A DNA stretch of 64,000 nucleotides from a virus, in the IMG/VR virus record IMGVR_UViG_3300038299_000353, positions 1 to 64,000 of that record; one strand, written 5' to 3'. Below the pieces are notes generated by a model, which was not told where the DNA came from, made no database searches, and saw only the letters and a list, made by a program, of their open reading frames with translations. The position numbers and the translations under genes were made by a program. Positions 46,782 to 56,469 of the stretch are shown here, in pieces (within the stretch, counting starts at the first letter, position 1; each line of letters opens with the position of its first letter).

Positions 46782-49700
46782 ATGTCATTCTCAATTGGAA
46801 CCCAGTCAGGAAACTTTTCTTATCAAGCCTTTGTACGGCCTCAAAGGGACGATCATATTTCATTTGGGTTTTCATTTATAAATACTGGAGATGGCTCTAT
46901 TGAAGATAGGATTGTTTTTAGTGGCGAAAGCGGAAAGCTTTATGATTCTGATAATAACTTTTTCTACTCTTACAAGAATCAAGATACTTTCTCCGTTTCT
47001 GGGAATAAAATTGGGAATTATAATAATTATTTCGTTAATAATGTACTTATAAATTCTTACCATGAAAATGGCACTGGCTACATAAATAACTTTACTGAAA
47101 ATGGAGTAGTTTCGGAACTTAGTTTAATGGGAGTAGAGCCAGTAATTAGTATTAGTGGAATATTCGAAAATAGTAATTTAACTGGAAGTTTAAAGGTTAG
47201 CAATAATTCTAGTGAGGGAATATCATTTAATATATTTTCTGGAAGATTTGAAGAATTATCTAACTTTTTCAATTTCAATACTGGACAAAATACTGGAATA
47301 ATAGAGGGTCAATCTAGTAGAGACTTTTTAATTAATCAAATTTCAAATGTTACTACTGGAACTGGAGTACTGATACCAATATCTTTTGTTTCAGACTTTG
47401 GAACTTTTACAAAAAGCGGCTTAATTAGTTTTACGAGGGAATACGAATACTTATTGAGTTTATTGGGACCAGACTTTTTGGATTCTACTGGAATATTTAA
47501 TTATAATGTTTTATTTTCTGAAAGATACGGTCCAAATCTTACAGATGATCCATTCGGACTTCATTTTACATTTGGTAATATTAGTGGCTATAGTGGTTAT
47601 GCTGACTATGATATTAAAACTGGTAAAATAGCTGGGTCAATTCCAGGATTTGATATTTCTAGAAATATAATAGGCACTGGTAATTTAACTGGAATGATTG
47701 AGTCCAGCTTGGGCGGCGGGTATTTAACACTCTCTGGCTATAGCACTGGTCTTGAAATTAATTATACTGGCAATATACCATCTCAGATTTATACTGGAGA
47801 AACAGTATTTGCTACTGGAGAAATGTCGTATCCCTTTTTAACGTCCTCTAGTGGGATTGTAACTGGATTAGATATTGGATTCATAAGGAATGTTAGTGGA
47901 GGATATAACTTCACTGAAACTGGCGCTATTGCATTCACTGGTCAACAATCTCTATTTCCAAGTTTTACGACTGGAATCATACTTAGTGGAAATAATACTG
48001 ACGGAGATCCGATAGTAACATCGAAAAATGACTCTCTTTGCTTTTCCTTCGACATTCAGTCGTTTACCGCTACATCAAATCAAACAAGAAATAAGGAATA
48101 TGCCAGTAGATTTAGCGGATTTGCAACTGGCGCATTTGATGGGATTGCGTATTACCCAGGAGATCAGGCTGGCTTAGATATAACCACTACTATTAGTGGA
48201 TTTAAGGTTTCTGGAACTCCAGGGGCATTCATAGCGACTGGAACTGGGGTTTTTGACCTCATTGGAACCTTTCCGATGGACACTAAAGATTCCCAAGGAA
48301 ATTTTGTTAATAATGGCTGGACGATAGATCTATCTGACCGAATTTTAACTGGACTAGCAACTGGCTTATTACCAGAAGATCCAAATCTTACTGGATTGGT
48401 CGCACTTGGTACTGGAGTAACTGGCGCTGGATCTAATCAAACTTCTAATGTTTATTATTCTAATATATTTAGCGGGTTTTCGAGTGGACTTTTTGATGGA
48501 CAAATGAGAATTCCTGCTGACCAAATTGGTTTAATTGGAACAAATATTATTAGCGGATTTAAGTTTTCTGGAACTCCAGGGGCATTCATAGCGACTGGAA
48601 CTGGGGCTTTTGATATTACTGGAATCAATAGAATTGATATGAAGTATCCAATACCCGATTACAGTTTGTATGTTAGTACAGAGCTTACTGGACTTGCAAC
48701 TGGAATTTTGACGGAAGATCCAAATTTAACTGGAGCTATATTTAGTGGAATTGGAATAACTGGAATCGAATCTGTATTTACTACTGGAGTTTTGACGGGT
48801 AGCGGAATAATTACTGGGCAAGCTTCTACATTAGCAAGTGGATTTACTGGAATAGATTTTACTTATAATTACATTGCAAAAGGTAATCTTGTGAGTGGAA
48901 TGACTAATGAAATTACTAATGAAGTTACGGGCAAAAGATATGTTGCTACTGATTTGCCAATGCTAGGAAATTATGATTATTTGTTCCGATCTATTCGATT
49001 AGGCTTAGCTTTCAGCGAGAACTTTACTGTTCAAGCACAAGACATTTCTTCTGGATATGTTGATTTTACTGGTCAGTTTCAGTATTCAGGAACTGGCGCA
49101 TATGTGCATCCTCAAGAAATTACTGGTATAGGATATACTGGACTTGGCCTCATAGGCTCAATTTCTGAACCAGTAAAAGATATAATTTTCAATGGGGAAA
49201 GTGGGGTAACTGGTCGATCTCTAACAAACACTGGAGCGCTTATTGACGATAGCATTTCTTTGAATGGAAATTCCTACGGAATCCCCGTTTCCAGCGTTTA
49301 TACAAGATATAATCCCTTTGTTTTTAGTGGGAACAGTGGAATACTTCTATATTCTGATCACACCAACGAAAAAGCCCCTATATTAACATTTTCTGATAAC
49401 GATGCAAGCAGGGGTTCATATATTCATAACCCAGTATGGCTCAATAGAAGATTGCTGAGTGGTACTTTCAATCTTGATCCGTCACCCATGAGAGTTGGCA
49501 TAAGTCCCAAGTACTTTTTATCTGGAACTGGAGTTTACAAAAGCCAAAAAAGTAGAAGCTACAGAATTACTATTTATACTGGGAATAACTTTGTGGATAT
49601 GGTCTATAAAGAAAGTGAAGTCTTAAGCCTTAATTCAAGTACTAATTTCAATCAGTATTTTAGATCTGAGTTTATATCCGAATACGATCCTTTTAATGTC

Positions 49701-52034
49701 TACTTTCTAATAACTTCAAACACCGAAGATTTGGAACCTAGTGGGTTTAATTATTTCTCTTTTGAGGACACCGACAACAGCAAGAATCCACCTCAGTTCG
49801 GCCCTCGTCAGTTTAATACGTTCTTCGATAGCTCTGGGCAGGGATTTCGCAGCTTTTTAACAAATTACTCTTCACCGACTGATGCTAGCGGATATCTACT
49901 ATCTGACGATCAAATATATCCAACTGGGTCTACATCTAATAGGATCGCCATCGCTCTTCCAAACACCATTAGCGTTACAAGTGGCTTGAATGTATTTCAA
50001 ACTGGGTTTAATATGACTGGATATGCTGAAAATGTCAGCGTTGAGGGTACTGGAATGTCTGGAGTTGGCGGTACTATTGAAGCAACTGGTGAAAATGCTG
50101 GATTTTTATATGCCCTTCAAGATAAAAATCTTTTTCCTAATACTTCATACCCCAATGAAATATTCACTCAAACGACTGGAAATTTTAATGGCGAGAAAAG
50201 TATAAATAATTTTGAGATTCCTACTGGAATTTTTGTAGCTAATGAGGTTGGCTTTTTAAGAAAAAGAGTAGACTCTACCAACGTAAAAATCGACGGTTAT
50301 ACATTTGATTTTTATGAGCGAATACAGCGACTAAGAATAGGCTCTTATCAAAGTAGTATTGAAGAGATTAGCGGTATCATGAAAGCATATTGTGATAGAA
50401 TTGGGTATAATGTATATTTTGGAACTGGCAAAATAGGATTTACTTCTTATCCCGAATTAACTTACCCAGTCGGAGGTGCATTAGGTCTTGGTCTTGGCAG
50501 TAGCTCAAGTACTGCTTATGCTCCTTGGAGTAAAGATAAGAAATATGCAGTCAGGCAAAGTGGAGGACTTTATACTTTAGTCGAAGGAGGGCGTGTAGAC
50601 GGTATGCCAACAGGGGGGTATCCTACCCAAGGATCAAATCTTCCATATTCAGGTATAATGTCTGGAAAAGTAGCTGCTGAAATTCCAATTACCTTTGCTA
50701 CTGGATATTCGTTTTTCAATTCTGGAGTTAGTGGAAATATTTATAGTACAGCTTTTACTGGCATGGAAAATACTACTTCCAAATACTTTATAAGTTCATT
50801 AAGTCAAGGAGATATTTATATAAATCCCTTTACTTCTAGCGGAATAATACCCTCTACTGGATTTGGAACTGGAATAGACCAAATTACGGTACTTGCTGGA
50901 CAGAAGTCTGGCGACTTTGTCCCGACCCTTTTAAATATGTTTCCTTTTTCTGGAACTGGAGTAAGGGCATTATCCAATAGCCCACCATTGGGTGGGGATA
51001 ATGACCTTTATGCGGATAACTATATATTTTCGGGCGTTCGTACTGGAATATCATTTGCTACTGGCGATGACAGTACTGGTTCTTTATATAGTATAGCTTA
51101 TACGGGAATCCAAACTGGGCCTGCTAGATGGTATATAGATAATTTAGACTTCAATGGCGATATTGTAGACCTAGATGCTACAGTCACTGGCTATGTGCCA
51201 ACCATAGCAAGTGGAACTGGAATAGACCCTATTACGATCCTTGCTGGACAGCAGTCTGGCGAATTCGACCAAGCCATTCTCAATATGCTTCCATTTAGTG
51301 GAGTGAATTTGCAGACATTAACCTATGACCAACCAGTAGGAGGGTTTGAGGATTCTTATGCAGATAATTTTATATATTCGGGAGTTAGAAAGGGAGTCAA
51401 CTTTGCAACTGGGATATTAACTGGATCGTTCGATTATACTGGGATATTAAACTTCACTCAAAGAAACTTACAAAAAACGGGAGTCAAGATTGGAATTGGA
51501 GTAATATCTGGAAACATTACTGGAATAGTATATCCAGGAAGCGGAGAGTTTAATTTCTCTGGAATTCAAACTGGACTGCCGCAGTTTATAAATTCAGTAG
51601 TACCAACAGGACAGGAGGTATTTTTACTATCTTCTGGAAATGTTCCTATAACTCCATTCACTGGAAACTTAAATAGCTCTTTTATTGGAACTGGATTTTA
51701 TACTGATTTTGTTAATCCTGCTGACTTAGAATCTTTGAGTTACGGCTTCCCTATTCCAAATTATATAAAGACTTTTACTGGAGAGTATGAAATTCTTACT
51801 GGTATTAACAATACTGGATTTGCTAAATGCACTGGTTTCTTTAATGTGCCTTCTATTAATCTAACTGGCTATTCAGGTTATGTTACTCTCACTGGAGATG
51901 ATGACTTAAATATCCAGATGGTAAAGAAGAAATACTTTGCTGATTCTGTAGATTTAAATATAATTAAATATAGTGGTATCGGTACTTTAGATACATCATA
52001 CGATAACACAGGATCTTTAACTTTTATAGGATAA
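46782..52034 (+). CDS. Giant Thr-Gly-rich tail fibre, 1750 aa
   Basis: Over most of its length TG, SG and GTG dipeptides recur every 5-12 residues (GTGVLIPISF, LTGLATGLLPEDPNLTGL), as expected of a repetitive beta structure such as a beta-helix or spiral. It holds two internal duplications, a 119-residue unit near residues 445-680 and a second near 1365-1545. Asn-rich, AT-rich codon use. A long extended fibre or tail spike acting in host contact is the best guess. Starts 13 nt after the previous gene and ends 2 nt before the next. Confidence 0.65.
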   Translation: MSFSIGTQSGNFSYQAFVRPQRDDHISFGFSFINTGDGSIEDRIVFSGESGKLYDSDNNFFYSYKNQDTFSVSGNKIGNYNNYFVNNVLINSYHENGTGYINNFTENGVVSELSLMGVEPVISISGIFENSNLTGSLKVSNNSSEGISFNIFSGRFEELSNFFNFNTGQNTGIIEGQSSRDFLINQISNVTTGTGVLIPISFVSDFGTFTKSGLISFTREYEYLLSLLGPDFLDSTGIFNYNVLFSERYGPNLTDDPFGLHFTFGNISGYSGYADYDIKTGKIAGSIPGFDISRNIIGTGNLTGMIESSLGGGYLTLSGYSTGLEINYTGNIPSQIYTGETVFATGEMSYPFLTSSSGIVTGLDIGFIRNVSGGYNFTETGAIAFTGQQSLFPSFTTGIILSGNNTDGDPIVTSKNDSLCFSFDIQSFTATSNQTRNKEYASRFSGFATGAFDGIAYYPGDQAGLDITTTISGFKVSGTPGAFIATGTGVFDLIGTFPMDTKDSQGNFVNNGWTIDLSDRILTGLATGLLPEDPNLTGLVALGTGVTGAGSNQTSNVYYSNIFSGFSSGLFDGQMRIPADQIGLIGTNIISGFKFSGTPGAFIATGTGAFDITGINRIDMKYPIPDYSLYVSTELTGLATGILTEDPNLTGAIFSGIGITGIESVFTTGVLTGSGIITGQASTLASGFTGIDFTYNYIAKGNLVSGMTNEITNEVTGKRYVATDLPMLGNYDYLFRSIRLGLAFSENFTVQAQDISSGYVDFTGQFQYSGTGAYVHPQEITGIGYTGLGLIGSISEPVKDIIFNGESGVTGRSLTNTGALIDDSISLNGNSYGIPVSSVYTRYNPFVFSGNSGILLYSDHTNEKAPILTFSDNDASRGSYIHNPVWLNRRLLSGTFNLDPSPMRVGISPKYFLSGTGVYKSQKSRSYRITIYTGNNFVDMVYKESEVLSLNSSTNFNQYFRSEFISEYDPFNVYFLITSNTEDLEPSGFNYFSFEDTDNSKNPPQFGPRQFNTFFDSSGQGFRSFLTNYSSPTDASGYLLSDDQIYPTGSTSNRIAIALPNTISVTSGLNVFQTGFNMTGYAENVSVEGTGMSGVGGTIEATGENAGFLYALQDKNLFPNTSYPNEIFTQTTGNFNGEKSINNFEIPTGIFVANEVGFLRKRVDSTNVKIDGYTFDFYERIQRLRIGSYQSSIEEISGIMKAYCDRIGYNVYFGTGKIGFTSYPELTYPVGGALGLGLGSSSSTAYAPWSKDKKYAVRQSGGLYTLVEGGRVDGMPTGGYPTQGSNLPYSGIMSGKVAAEIPITFATGYSFFNSGVSGNIYSTAFTGMENTTSKYFISSLSQGDIYINPFTSSGIIPSTGFGTGIDQITVLAGQKSGDFVPTLLNMFPFSGTGVRALSNSPPLGGDNDLYADNYIFSGVRTGISFATGDDSTGSLYSIAYTGIQTGPARWYIDNLDFNGDIVDLDATVTGYVPTIASGTGIDPITILAGQQSGEFDQAILNMLPFSGVNLQTLTYDQPVGGFEDSYADNFIYSGVRKGVNFATGILTGSFDYTGILNFTQRNLQKTGVKIGIGVISGNITGIVYPGSGEFNFSGIQTGLPQFINSVVPTGQEVFLLSSGNVPITPFTGNLNSSFIGTGFYTDFVNPADLESLSYGFPIPNYIKTFTGEYEILTGINNTGFAKCTGFFNVPSINLTGYSGYVTLTGDDDLNIQMVKKKYFADSVDLNIIKYSGIGTLDTSYDNTGSLTFIG
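48209..48610 (+). repeat. In-frame near-identical direct repeats within the fibre gene
   Basis: A stretch of about 40 bp starting TTCTGGAACTCCAGGGGCAT at 48209 recurs at 48566, 357 bp (119 codons) downstream, with only isolated differences. The flanking protein segments (SGF-TG-FDG and TG-ED-PNLTG) also match, so a whole unit was duplicated. Confidence 0.75.
50870..51410 (+). repeat. Second diverged in-frame duplication within the fibre gene
   Basis: GTGIDQITVLAGQKSGDF with the following ADNYIFSGVRTGISFATG is repeated about 110 codons later as GTGIDPITILAGQQSGEF and ADNFIYSGVRKGVNFATG. More diverged than the first duplication, so older. Confidence 0.7.
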
Positions 52035-52036
52035 TT

Positions 52037-52384
52037 ATGGCAATAAATAATACAAGTTTAGCAGCATCGTTTATAGAATACGACGTAGATGGAGAAAACC
52101 AAGATGGACATTTAAACTACTCGATTTCCCCATTAACATCTAGCGAAAAACCAACTCTTAGTATGGACGACGAGAAGAAGTTTAATACGTTTAGAATTCA
52201 AGCAGGTTCGGACAATGGATCAAAGATGTTTAATATAGACATGAATCTAGAAGATTTAAAAGCTGTTGCAGATGCGGCGGATAAGGATATAGAGATGAAA
52301 TTTAGAACATTGAAAGTATGCAATAATGGGTCAGAGGCTAACATAGTGGTCCTTTGCAGCCAAGCTTTTAGAGTAGACCCCTAG
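52037..52384 (+). CDS. Small virion-associated protein, 115 aa
   Basis: Starts 2 nt after the fibre stop. Acidic, beta-rich (FIEYDVDGENQDGHLNYSIS) with LEDLKAVADAADKDIEMKFR. No family. Perhaps a fibre chaperone or a small tail component. Followed closely by the Cys-rich gene. Confidence 0.55.
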   Translation: MAINNTSLAASFIEYDVDGENQDGHLNYSISPLTSSEKPTLSMDDEKKFNTFRIQAGSDNGSKMFNIDMNLEDLKAVADAADKDIEMKFRTLKVCNNGSEANIVVLCSQAFRVDP

Positions 52385-52392
52385 TATACAAT

Positions 52393-54642
52393 ATGGCTGA
52401 CGAAGACGTATACTTTAGAATTCGTGGAAACCCAATAGTCCTTGGGCAGTCCACTAACTCAGGTGGTGACAAATCTGAGAAAGAGGAAAAGTCTAGAACC
52501 GTTCGAGTAAATGTTCTTATTGGAGACACTATGTCTTTTACTTTCGATACGCTTGATAGCGTTGCCAATAATGGACTTCAGGGAAATTTTCAATTAGATG
52601 CTGGTAGAAGTGGAATTGAATTTTACGACCAAGAGGAAGATCAAGTAATAAGCAGCTTTAAGCTTCCAAAGGAGCCTACTGAACAAGATGCAGAAGGTAA
52701 TAGTACTAGGTATTTTGAAAATAAAACTCTCTTGGTAAGAGCAGTAGAAGGTTTAGATCTTGATGGCGCAGTAACGGTAACGGTTCAATTTAACGGAACT
52801 GTAGAAACTCTTAACTCTGGGTTTGATTTTTATACTCTTGATGAGTGTTGCGATTGCGCTCTTCTTCCGAGTATAGATTCTAGAGGTTGCACCGTTTATT
52901 GCGAATGTCCGAAACCTGCTGAATGTGACGACGACGTAGAATGCGATTGCAATAGTATTTGTGATTCATCTGCCCCTATATGGCAAAATGACGCTTATAC
53001 AAATGGAGAAGGGGAGTGTACCCAAGGCTGTGAAGATAATAGCGATTGCTGTACGGATGACGAAAATGATTTTAGGTGTGTAGAAGGAAAATGCGAAATA
53101 GCTACCGAATGCCCATGCCCACCAGGGCAAAAATGTGTAGATCGAAAGTGTGAGGATGATCCTGATAATCCTAACCCTGACCCTGACCCTGACCCTGACC
53201 CTGACCCTGATCCTCCTGGTATTGGACAAGTATACATGATGGTTCAAAAGGTAAGGGTAGAGCTTAACAAGGTTAAATATGGTTGGGATCAAATCGGACA
53301 GGTTGCAGGTGAAGTTTTTTATAAGAACTTTACAGATCAGACTATCATGTTTAGGCGATACAGAACCATTGACGTTGATGAGGGTTGTGCAAATTTTGAG
53401 GGATATTGGTATAGTGAGTACGGAAGGGAGGATGGTGATAGAGGACCCTGTGGAATTAATAATAGTGATCCCGATGGAAACCCAGTAAATGGAGATGGAT
53501 CATTTGCCAGGGCATTTGTACAGCTTGAGGGTACTAATTATAGACCTCCAGATGAATTAATATACGACCAGGGTATTTTCGATACTCCTTATAGGAGCGC
53601 CCGTTTAAAGACTATTATAAGAGGCGCGACTCTCCAGTCTTCATTTGACACTTATAAGGGCTTTCCAAAAAATGGAGTTTTAAAAACAGTAACTTTTAAT
53701 GAAGATGGGTCTAGATCGACTGACGTTAAAAGAGGGGAAAATGTAAATTCTGACGCAGGCTCTAGCTTTGCGACAAATGGTTTTGAGGAGAAGATTCAAT
53801 ACTATTTTGTAAAGGCTATAGAAACTAGTACTTCTAGTTCATCGAGTTTTGTGACAGCAGACGAAAGGGGTGACGATCTTAGTATTAGTCAAACCACTTC
53901 CACTGACCAAATCACTATATCTGAAAAAGATACTTATGTAGATGGAAGAACTTCAAATGAAAATTTTGTTGGTACTACGCCCTCTCAGACAACTATACCT
54001 TGGTCTAGCGTACCCTATGATACTAGAATTGTAAATGTAGACGGAGTGAGTCCTAATGGAACTATATATCCTATTCAACTTCAACAGAAGATAGTCGTGA
54101 CTGATGTGTATACAACTAGTTTGTATGATGAAGCAACCGACGTATACATAAGTGGTCCTGGCAGCATAGCAACATTCGAGACGCCTGATGCTATATTTGA
54201 CCAGAACCCAGATGATGTAGCAGGTTACTGTGAGACTTGGGAAGACTGCAATACAGGTCAGGACTGTAGAAATAATAAGTGCGTTACAACTTTAACGCAA
54301 CCATGTAATAACAATTCCGATTGCCCAGAAGGGCAGAGTTGCGATAGCGGAAAATGTAGGGGATCGCTTGACGTAGACTGTGACGATCCTTCGGACTGCC
54401 CTACAGGGAGCCAATGCATAGATGGAAAATGCAATACGAATAATCCAGATGGTCCAGATGGTCCAGATGGTCCAGACGGTCCACCACCAGTCGAACCTCC
54501 TGTTGATCCTAATGATCCTGACGATCCTCGTAACTGTGACGGACCGTGTCCAAATGGACAGATATGTGTAGATGGTTCCTGTGTGGATGATTGCCCAGAA
54601 GCACAGCCACCATTACCAAATTCAGTAATAGTAATACAATGA
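52393..54642 (+). CDS. Cysteine-rich virion protein, 749 aa
   Basis: Two dense cysteine zones (about residues 150-260 and 615-745) contain repeats of the form C-x(n)-DC-PxGQxCxxGKC (NNSDCPEGQSCDSGKC, DPSDCPTGSQCIDGKC), like small disulfide-rich EGF/dickkopf-type modules in extracellular proteins. The first zone ends in a Pro-Asp repeat (NPDPDPDPDPDPDP) and the second includes PDGPDGPDGPDGP. The middle is beta-rich. Such disulfide modules are uncommon in phage particles and imply folding in an oxidising place or free thiols. Coupled to the next gene by ATGA. Confidence 0.65.
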   Translation: MADEDVYFRIRGNPIVLGQSTNSGGDKSEKEEKSRTVRVNVLIGDTMSFTFDTLDSVANNGLQGNFQLDAGRSGIEFYDQEEDQVISSFKLPKEPTEQDAEGNSTRYFENKTLLVRAVEGLDLDGAVTVTVQFNGTVETLNSGFDFYTLDECCDCALLPSIDSRGCTVYCECPKPAECDDDVECDCNSICDSSAPIWQNDAYTNGEGECTQGCEDNSDCCTDDENDFRCVEGKCEIATECPCPPGQKCVDRKCEDDPDNPNPDPDPDPDPDPDPPGIGQVYMMVQKVRVELNKVKYGWDQIGQVAGEVFYKNFTDQTIMFRRYRTIDVDEGCANFEGYWYSEYGREDGDRGPCGINNSDPDGNPVNGDGSFARAFVQLEGTNYRPPDELIYDQGIFDTPYRSARLKTIIRGATLQSSFDTYKGFPKNGVLKTVTFNEDGSRSTDVKRGENVNSDAGSSFATNGFEEKIQYYFVKAIETSTSSSSSFVTADERGDDLSISQTTSTDQITISEKDTYVDGRTSNENFVGTTPSQTTIPWSSVPYDTRIVNVDGVSPNGTIYPIQLQQKIVVTDVYTTSLYDEATDVYISGPGSIATFETPDAIFDQNPDDVAGYCETWEDCNTGQDCRNNKCVTTLTQPCNNNSDCPEGQSCDSGKCRGSLDVDCDDPSDCPTGSQCIDGKCNTNNPDGPDGPDGPDGPPPVEPPVDPNDPDDPRNCDGPCPNGQICVDGSCVDDCPEAQPPLPNSVIVIQ
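53175..53210 (+). repeat. Hexanucleotide repeat (CCCTGA)6
   Basis: Six perfect copies of CCCTGA encode the Pro-Asp repeat. Such a tract can expand or shrink by slippage, always by two residues, so linker length could vary. Confidence 0.85.
54448..54483 (+). repeat. 9-bp repeat (GGTCCAGAT)4
   Basis: Four copies of GGTCCAGAT, the last with one change, encode the PDG repeat of the Cys-rich protein. A second linker-type repeat in the same gene. Confidence 0.8.
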
Positions 54643-55001
54643 TTTGCGAAGAAAAAGAAACTATTTGTAATACCTGCCCGTTGAAAGCCAATAAAGTCTG
54701 CATCAAGTGGACTAAGGTTTGTGTGGGTATGAGGTGTCCAATAAATGCATTTGAGGATAAAAGTGCCATAGGAAGGCTAGTGAACTGGTCGATAAAACCC
54801 GTGCAGAAGATTGAAGTTGAGAAAGCTCCAGCGAATTTAGAAGATATATTCTTTGGAATAAAAAAAGGAAAACTTCCTGATAAGTACAAAGATTTGAAAA
54901 TATCATATCTTAACGATAAAAACAATTTGGGCAAAGGCTGCTCACAGTGCAAGCTTAACGGATTGATAAGCCAATACAAAAAAAAGATAGCAAGTATTTA
55001 G
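54639..55001 (+). CDS. Small Cys-rich protein, 120 aa
   Basis: The open frame reaches back to 54591, but ATG 54639 overlaps the previous stop (ATGA) and gives a complete Cys-rich start: MICEEKETICNTCPLKANKV continuing CIKWTKVCVGMRC. Seven or more cysteines, several as CxxC, suggest a metal site. The second half is basic. Translation overlaps with the large Cys-rich gene, so both may act together. Ends inside a terminator stem. Confidence 0.6.
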   Translation: MICEEKETICNTCPLKANKVCIKWTKVCVGMRCPINAFEDKSAIGRLVNWSIKPVQKIEVEKAPANLEDIFFGIKKGKLPDKYKDLKISYLNDKNNLGKGCSQCKLNGLISQYKKKIASI

Positions 55002-55014
55002 CTTGCTATCTTTT
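54986..55014. terminator. Bidirectional terminator between late and replication units
   Basis: GATAGCAAG pairs with CTTGCTATC (loop TATTTAG). On the + strand TTTT follows; on the - strand a run of eight T follows (AAAAAAAA on +). It ends both converging units. Confidence 0.85.
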
Positions 55015-55039
55015 GGTTATTTTTATATTTTTTTTAAAA

Positions 55040-55381
55040 TTATTGCATCAACTTTTTAAGTGTTGCAAATAACAATATTTGCAAGAAGTATATATAGGGC
55101 AAGTACATTGCACTGCCTCCTATAAGGGTGAGTACTACTGATATCCAAAAGCCTATGCAGATGGGACACATTAGTAATGAGGCAATACTGAAATCCGTCT
55201 TAAGAATCTTAAAATCAAACTTCATTGCTATAAACTCATTGATATTTGAGCTATCCAGATCTGTTTTAAATAAAGTATTAATAAAATGGATTTTAAAGTC
55301 GCTTAAAAACCAAATAGTAAGAACTAAGCATCCTGATATGGATAAGTAGACAATTAGGGGGAAATTACAAATAGTATTCAT
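55040..55381 (-). CDS. Membrane protein with CPICIGFW motif, 113 aa
   Basis: Three hydrophobic segments (about residues 7-25, 64-88, 92-108). The motif CPICIGFWISVV at the second segment is that of DUF1360-like small phage membrane proteins, with a C-x2-C-x-G-F-W signature. The function of these is unknown. Last gene of the leftward unit. Confidence 0.6.
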   Translation of the reverse strand: MNTICNFPLIVYLSISGCLVLTIWFLSDFKIHFINTLFKTDLDSSNINEFIAMKFDFKILKTDFSIASLLMCPICIGFWISVVLTLIGGSAMYLPYIYFLQILLFATLKKLMQ

Positions 55382-55384
55382 ATT

Positions 55385-56086
55385 TTATTGATTTAGTCTT
55401 TTAATTTTAGAAATAAGCTCAGTTGCTTTTACCTTCTTTACGCTTTCCCAATCTCCATACTCAGCCCATTCGTCATATTCGCTTGGCTTAATCCAGGCTT
55501 CTTTTGGATGAGACTTAACTCTGTCCCTAAGAAACTGCTTGAATTCATCGAAGGATGTAATGGACAGCTTCTCCTTGGAGGCCTTTCTCAAGGTGAAGAT
55601 TGGGCCAGTAGGAGCGCCAATAGAAAGAGTCGATGTATCATTCTCTTTTGGAATCTCCCCAATTTCATCAGCTCCAAGCATCGAGATGTTGAAATATGCT
55701 TTTACGGCTCTGACAAAAGAACGATTTTCTGCAATAGGACCTAAGTAATATTTTGCAAAAGAATTTGTATTGCAATAGTGAGCATCACCAATTCCGCTAG
55801 TAACTTTTCCACTTGACCACTTGATCTTACAGCATAGTCCAGTGTAGGATTCATGAGATTGACCAATGGGTTCATAGTCAATTGACTCAAAGCCCTCTTC
55901 GTGCAAAATATCTTTGAAGAATTGCAGGAGAATGATTTTAAACTTTTCGTCAACAGACTCTAAAACTTCCTTTTCCTTTTTCTTGGAAATTTTTTCGCTG
56001 TCTATTTTACCATAGCTCTTGGCCATTTGTTTATTCAGAACCAAAAACTCTGGATTATCTTCTAAGTGTTTTTTCCAATCAATCAT
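55385..56086 (-). CDS. Hypothetical protein, possible annealing-type recombination protein, 233 aa
   Basis: Lys-rich helical N-terminus (residues 1-60), then YTGLCCKIKWSSGKVTSGIG followed by AENRSFVRAVKAYFNISMLG. The second pattern, in which a strand pair is followed by NR-F-RAV-xx-LNI, resembles proteins in marine phages and loosely Rad52-type annealing proteins. I cannot confirm the fold. Placed with SSB, nuclease and primase genes, which fits a recombination role. The C-terminus is basic and Trp-rich. Confidence 0.45.
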   Translation of the reverse strand: MIDWKKHLEDNPEFLVLNKQMAKSYGKIDSEKISKKKEKEVLESVDEKFKIILLQFFKDILHEEGFESIDYEPIGQSHESYTGLCCKIKWSSGKVTSGIGDAHYCNTNSFAKYYLGPIAENRSFVRAVKAYFNISMLGADEIGEIPKENDTSTLSIGAPTGPIFTLRKASKEKLSITSFDEFKQFLRDRVKSHPKEAWIKPSEYDEWAEYGDWESVKKVKATELISKIKRLNQ

Positions 56087-56087
56087 A

Positions 56088-56435
56088 TTAACTTTCTAAT
56101 AGTTTCTGCACTTCTTTTTTGCTAAGGAACCAAAAGTCATAAAAAATGCCAAAAGCCTCTTGGGTTATATCATCATCTTCAATAGATGAATCGAAATTTG
56201 ATGAGAAAGCAACAGTTGAGTTGAAAACATCTTCTGGCTCATCCTCGTCTTCATCAAAATCAAATTGAACGCCAACGTCCTCCATTTCAATAATTTTAAC
56301 TAAACATGGAAAATCTTCTGGGACATCCTCAGAAAAGAATACTTCTTTGTTATTTATTTGGCAATCTTCTGCCATCATAAGCTTCATATCTTCGAACTCC
56401 TCTTTACTTTTAACTACTGTGCTATTTTTAATCAT
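56088..56435 (-). CDS. Acidic hypothetical protein, 115 aa
   Basis: Very acidic (EDVGVQFDFDEDEDEPEDVF) with a helical end DFWFLSKKEVQKLLES. Such proteins can mimic DNA, but nothing else supports this. Promoter on the minus strand with 6 nt between -10 and ATG, so leaderless. One nucleotide separates its stop from the next gene's start. Confidence 0.55.
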   Translation of the reverse strand: MIKNSTVVKSKEEFEDMKLMMAEDCQINNKEVFFSEDVPEDFPCLVKIIEMEDVGVQFDFDEDEDEPEDVFNSTVAFSSNFDSSIEDDDITQEAFGIFYDFWFLSKKEVQKLLES

Positions 56436-56441
56436 ATTTAT

Positions 56442-56469
56442 ATATTGTTTAGGATTGTTATTTTGTCAA
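56442..56469 (-). promoter_or_regulatory. Leaderless-type promoter for the gene at 56435
   Basis: Minus strand TTGACA (56469-56464), 16 bp, CAATAT (56447-56442), 6 nt to ATG 56435. It overlaps the end of the glycosyltransferase gene. Confidence 0.65.

Noticed and set aside
52966-53292. Antisense ORFs with (Gly-Ser)n or (Arg-Val)n over the CCCTGA repeat
   Set aside because: They are simple by-products of the hexanucleotide repeat on the opposite strand.
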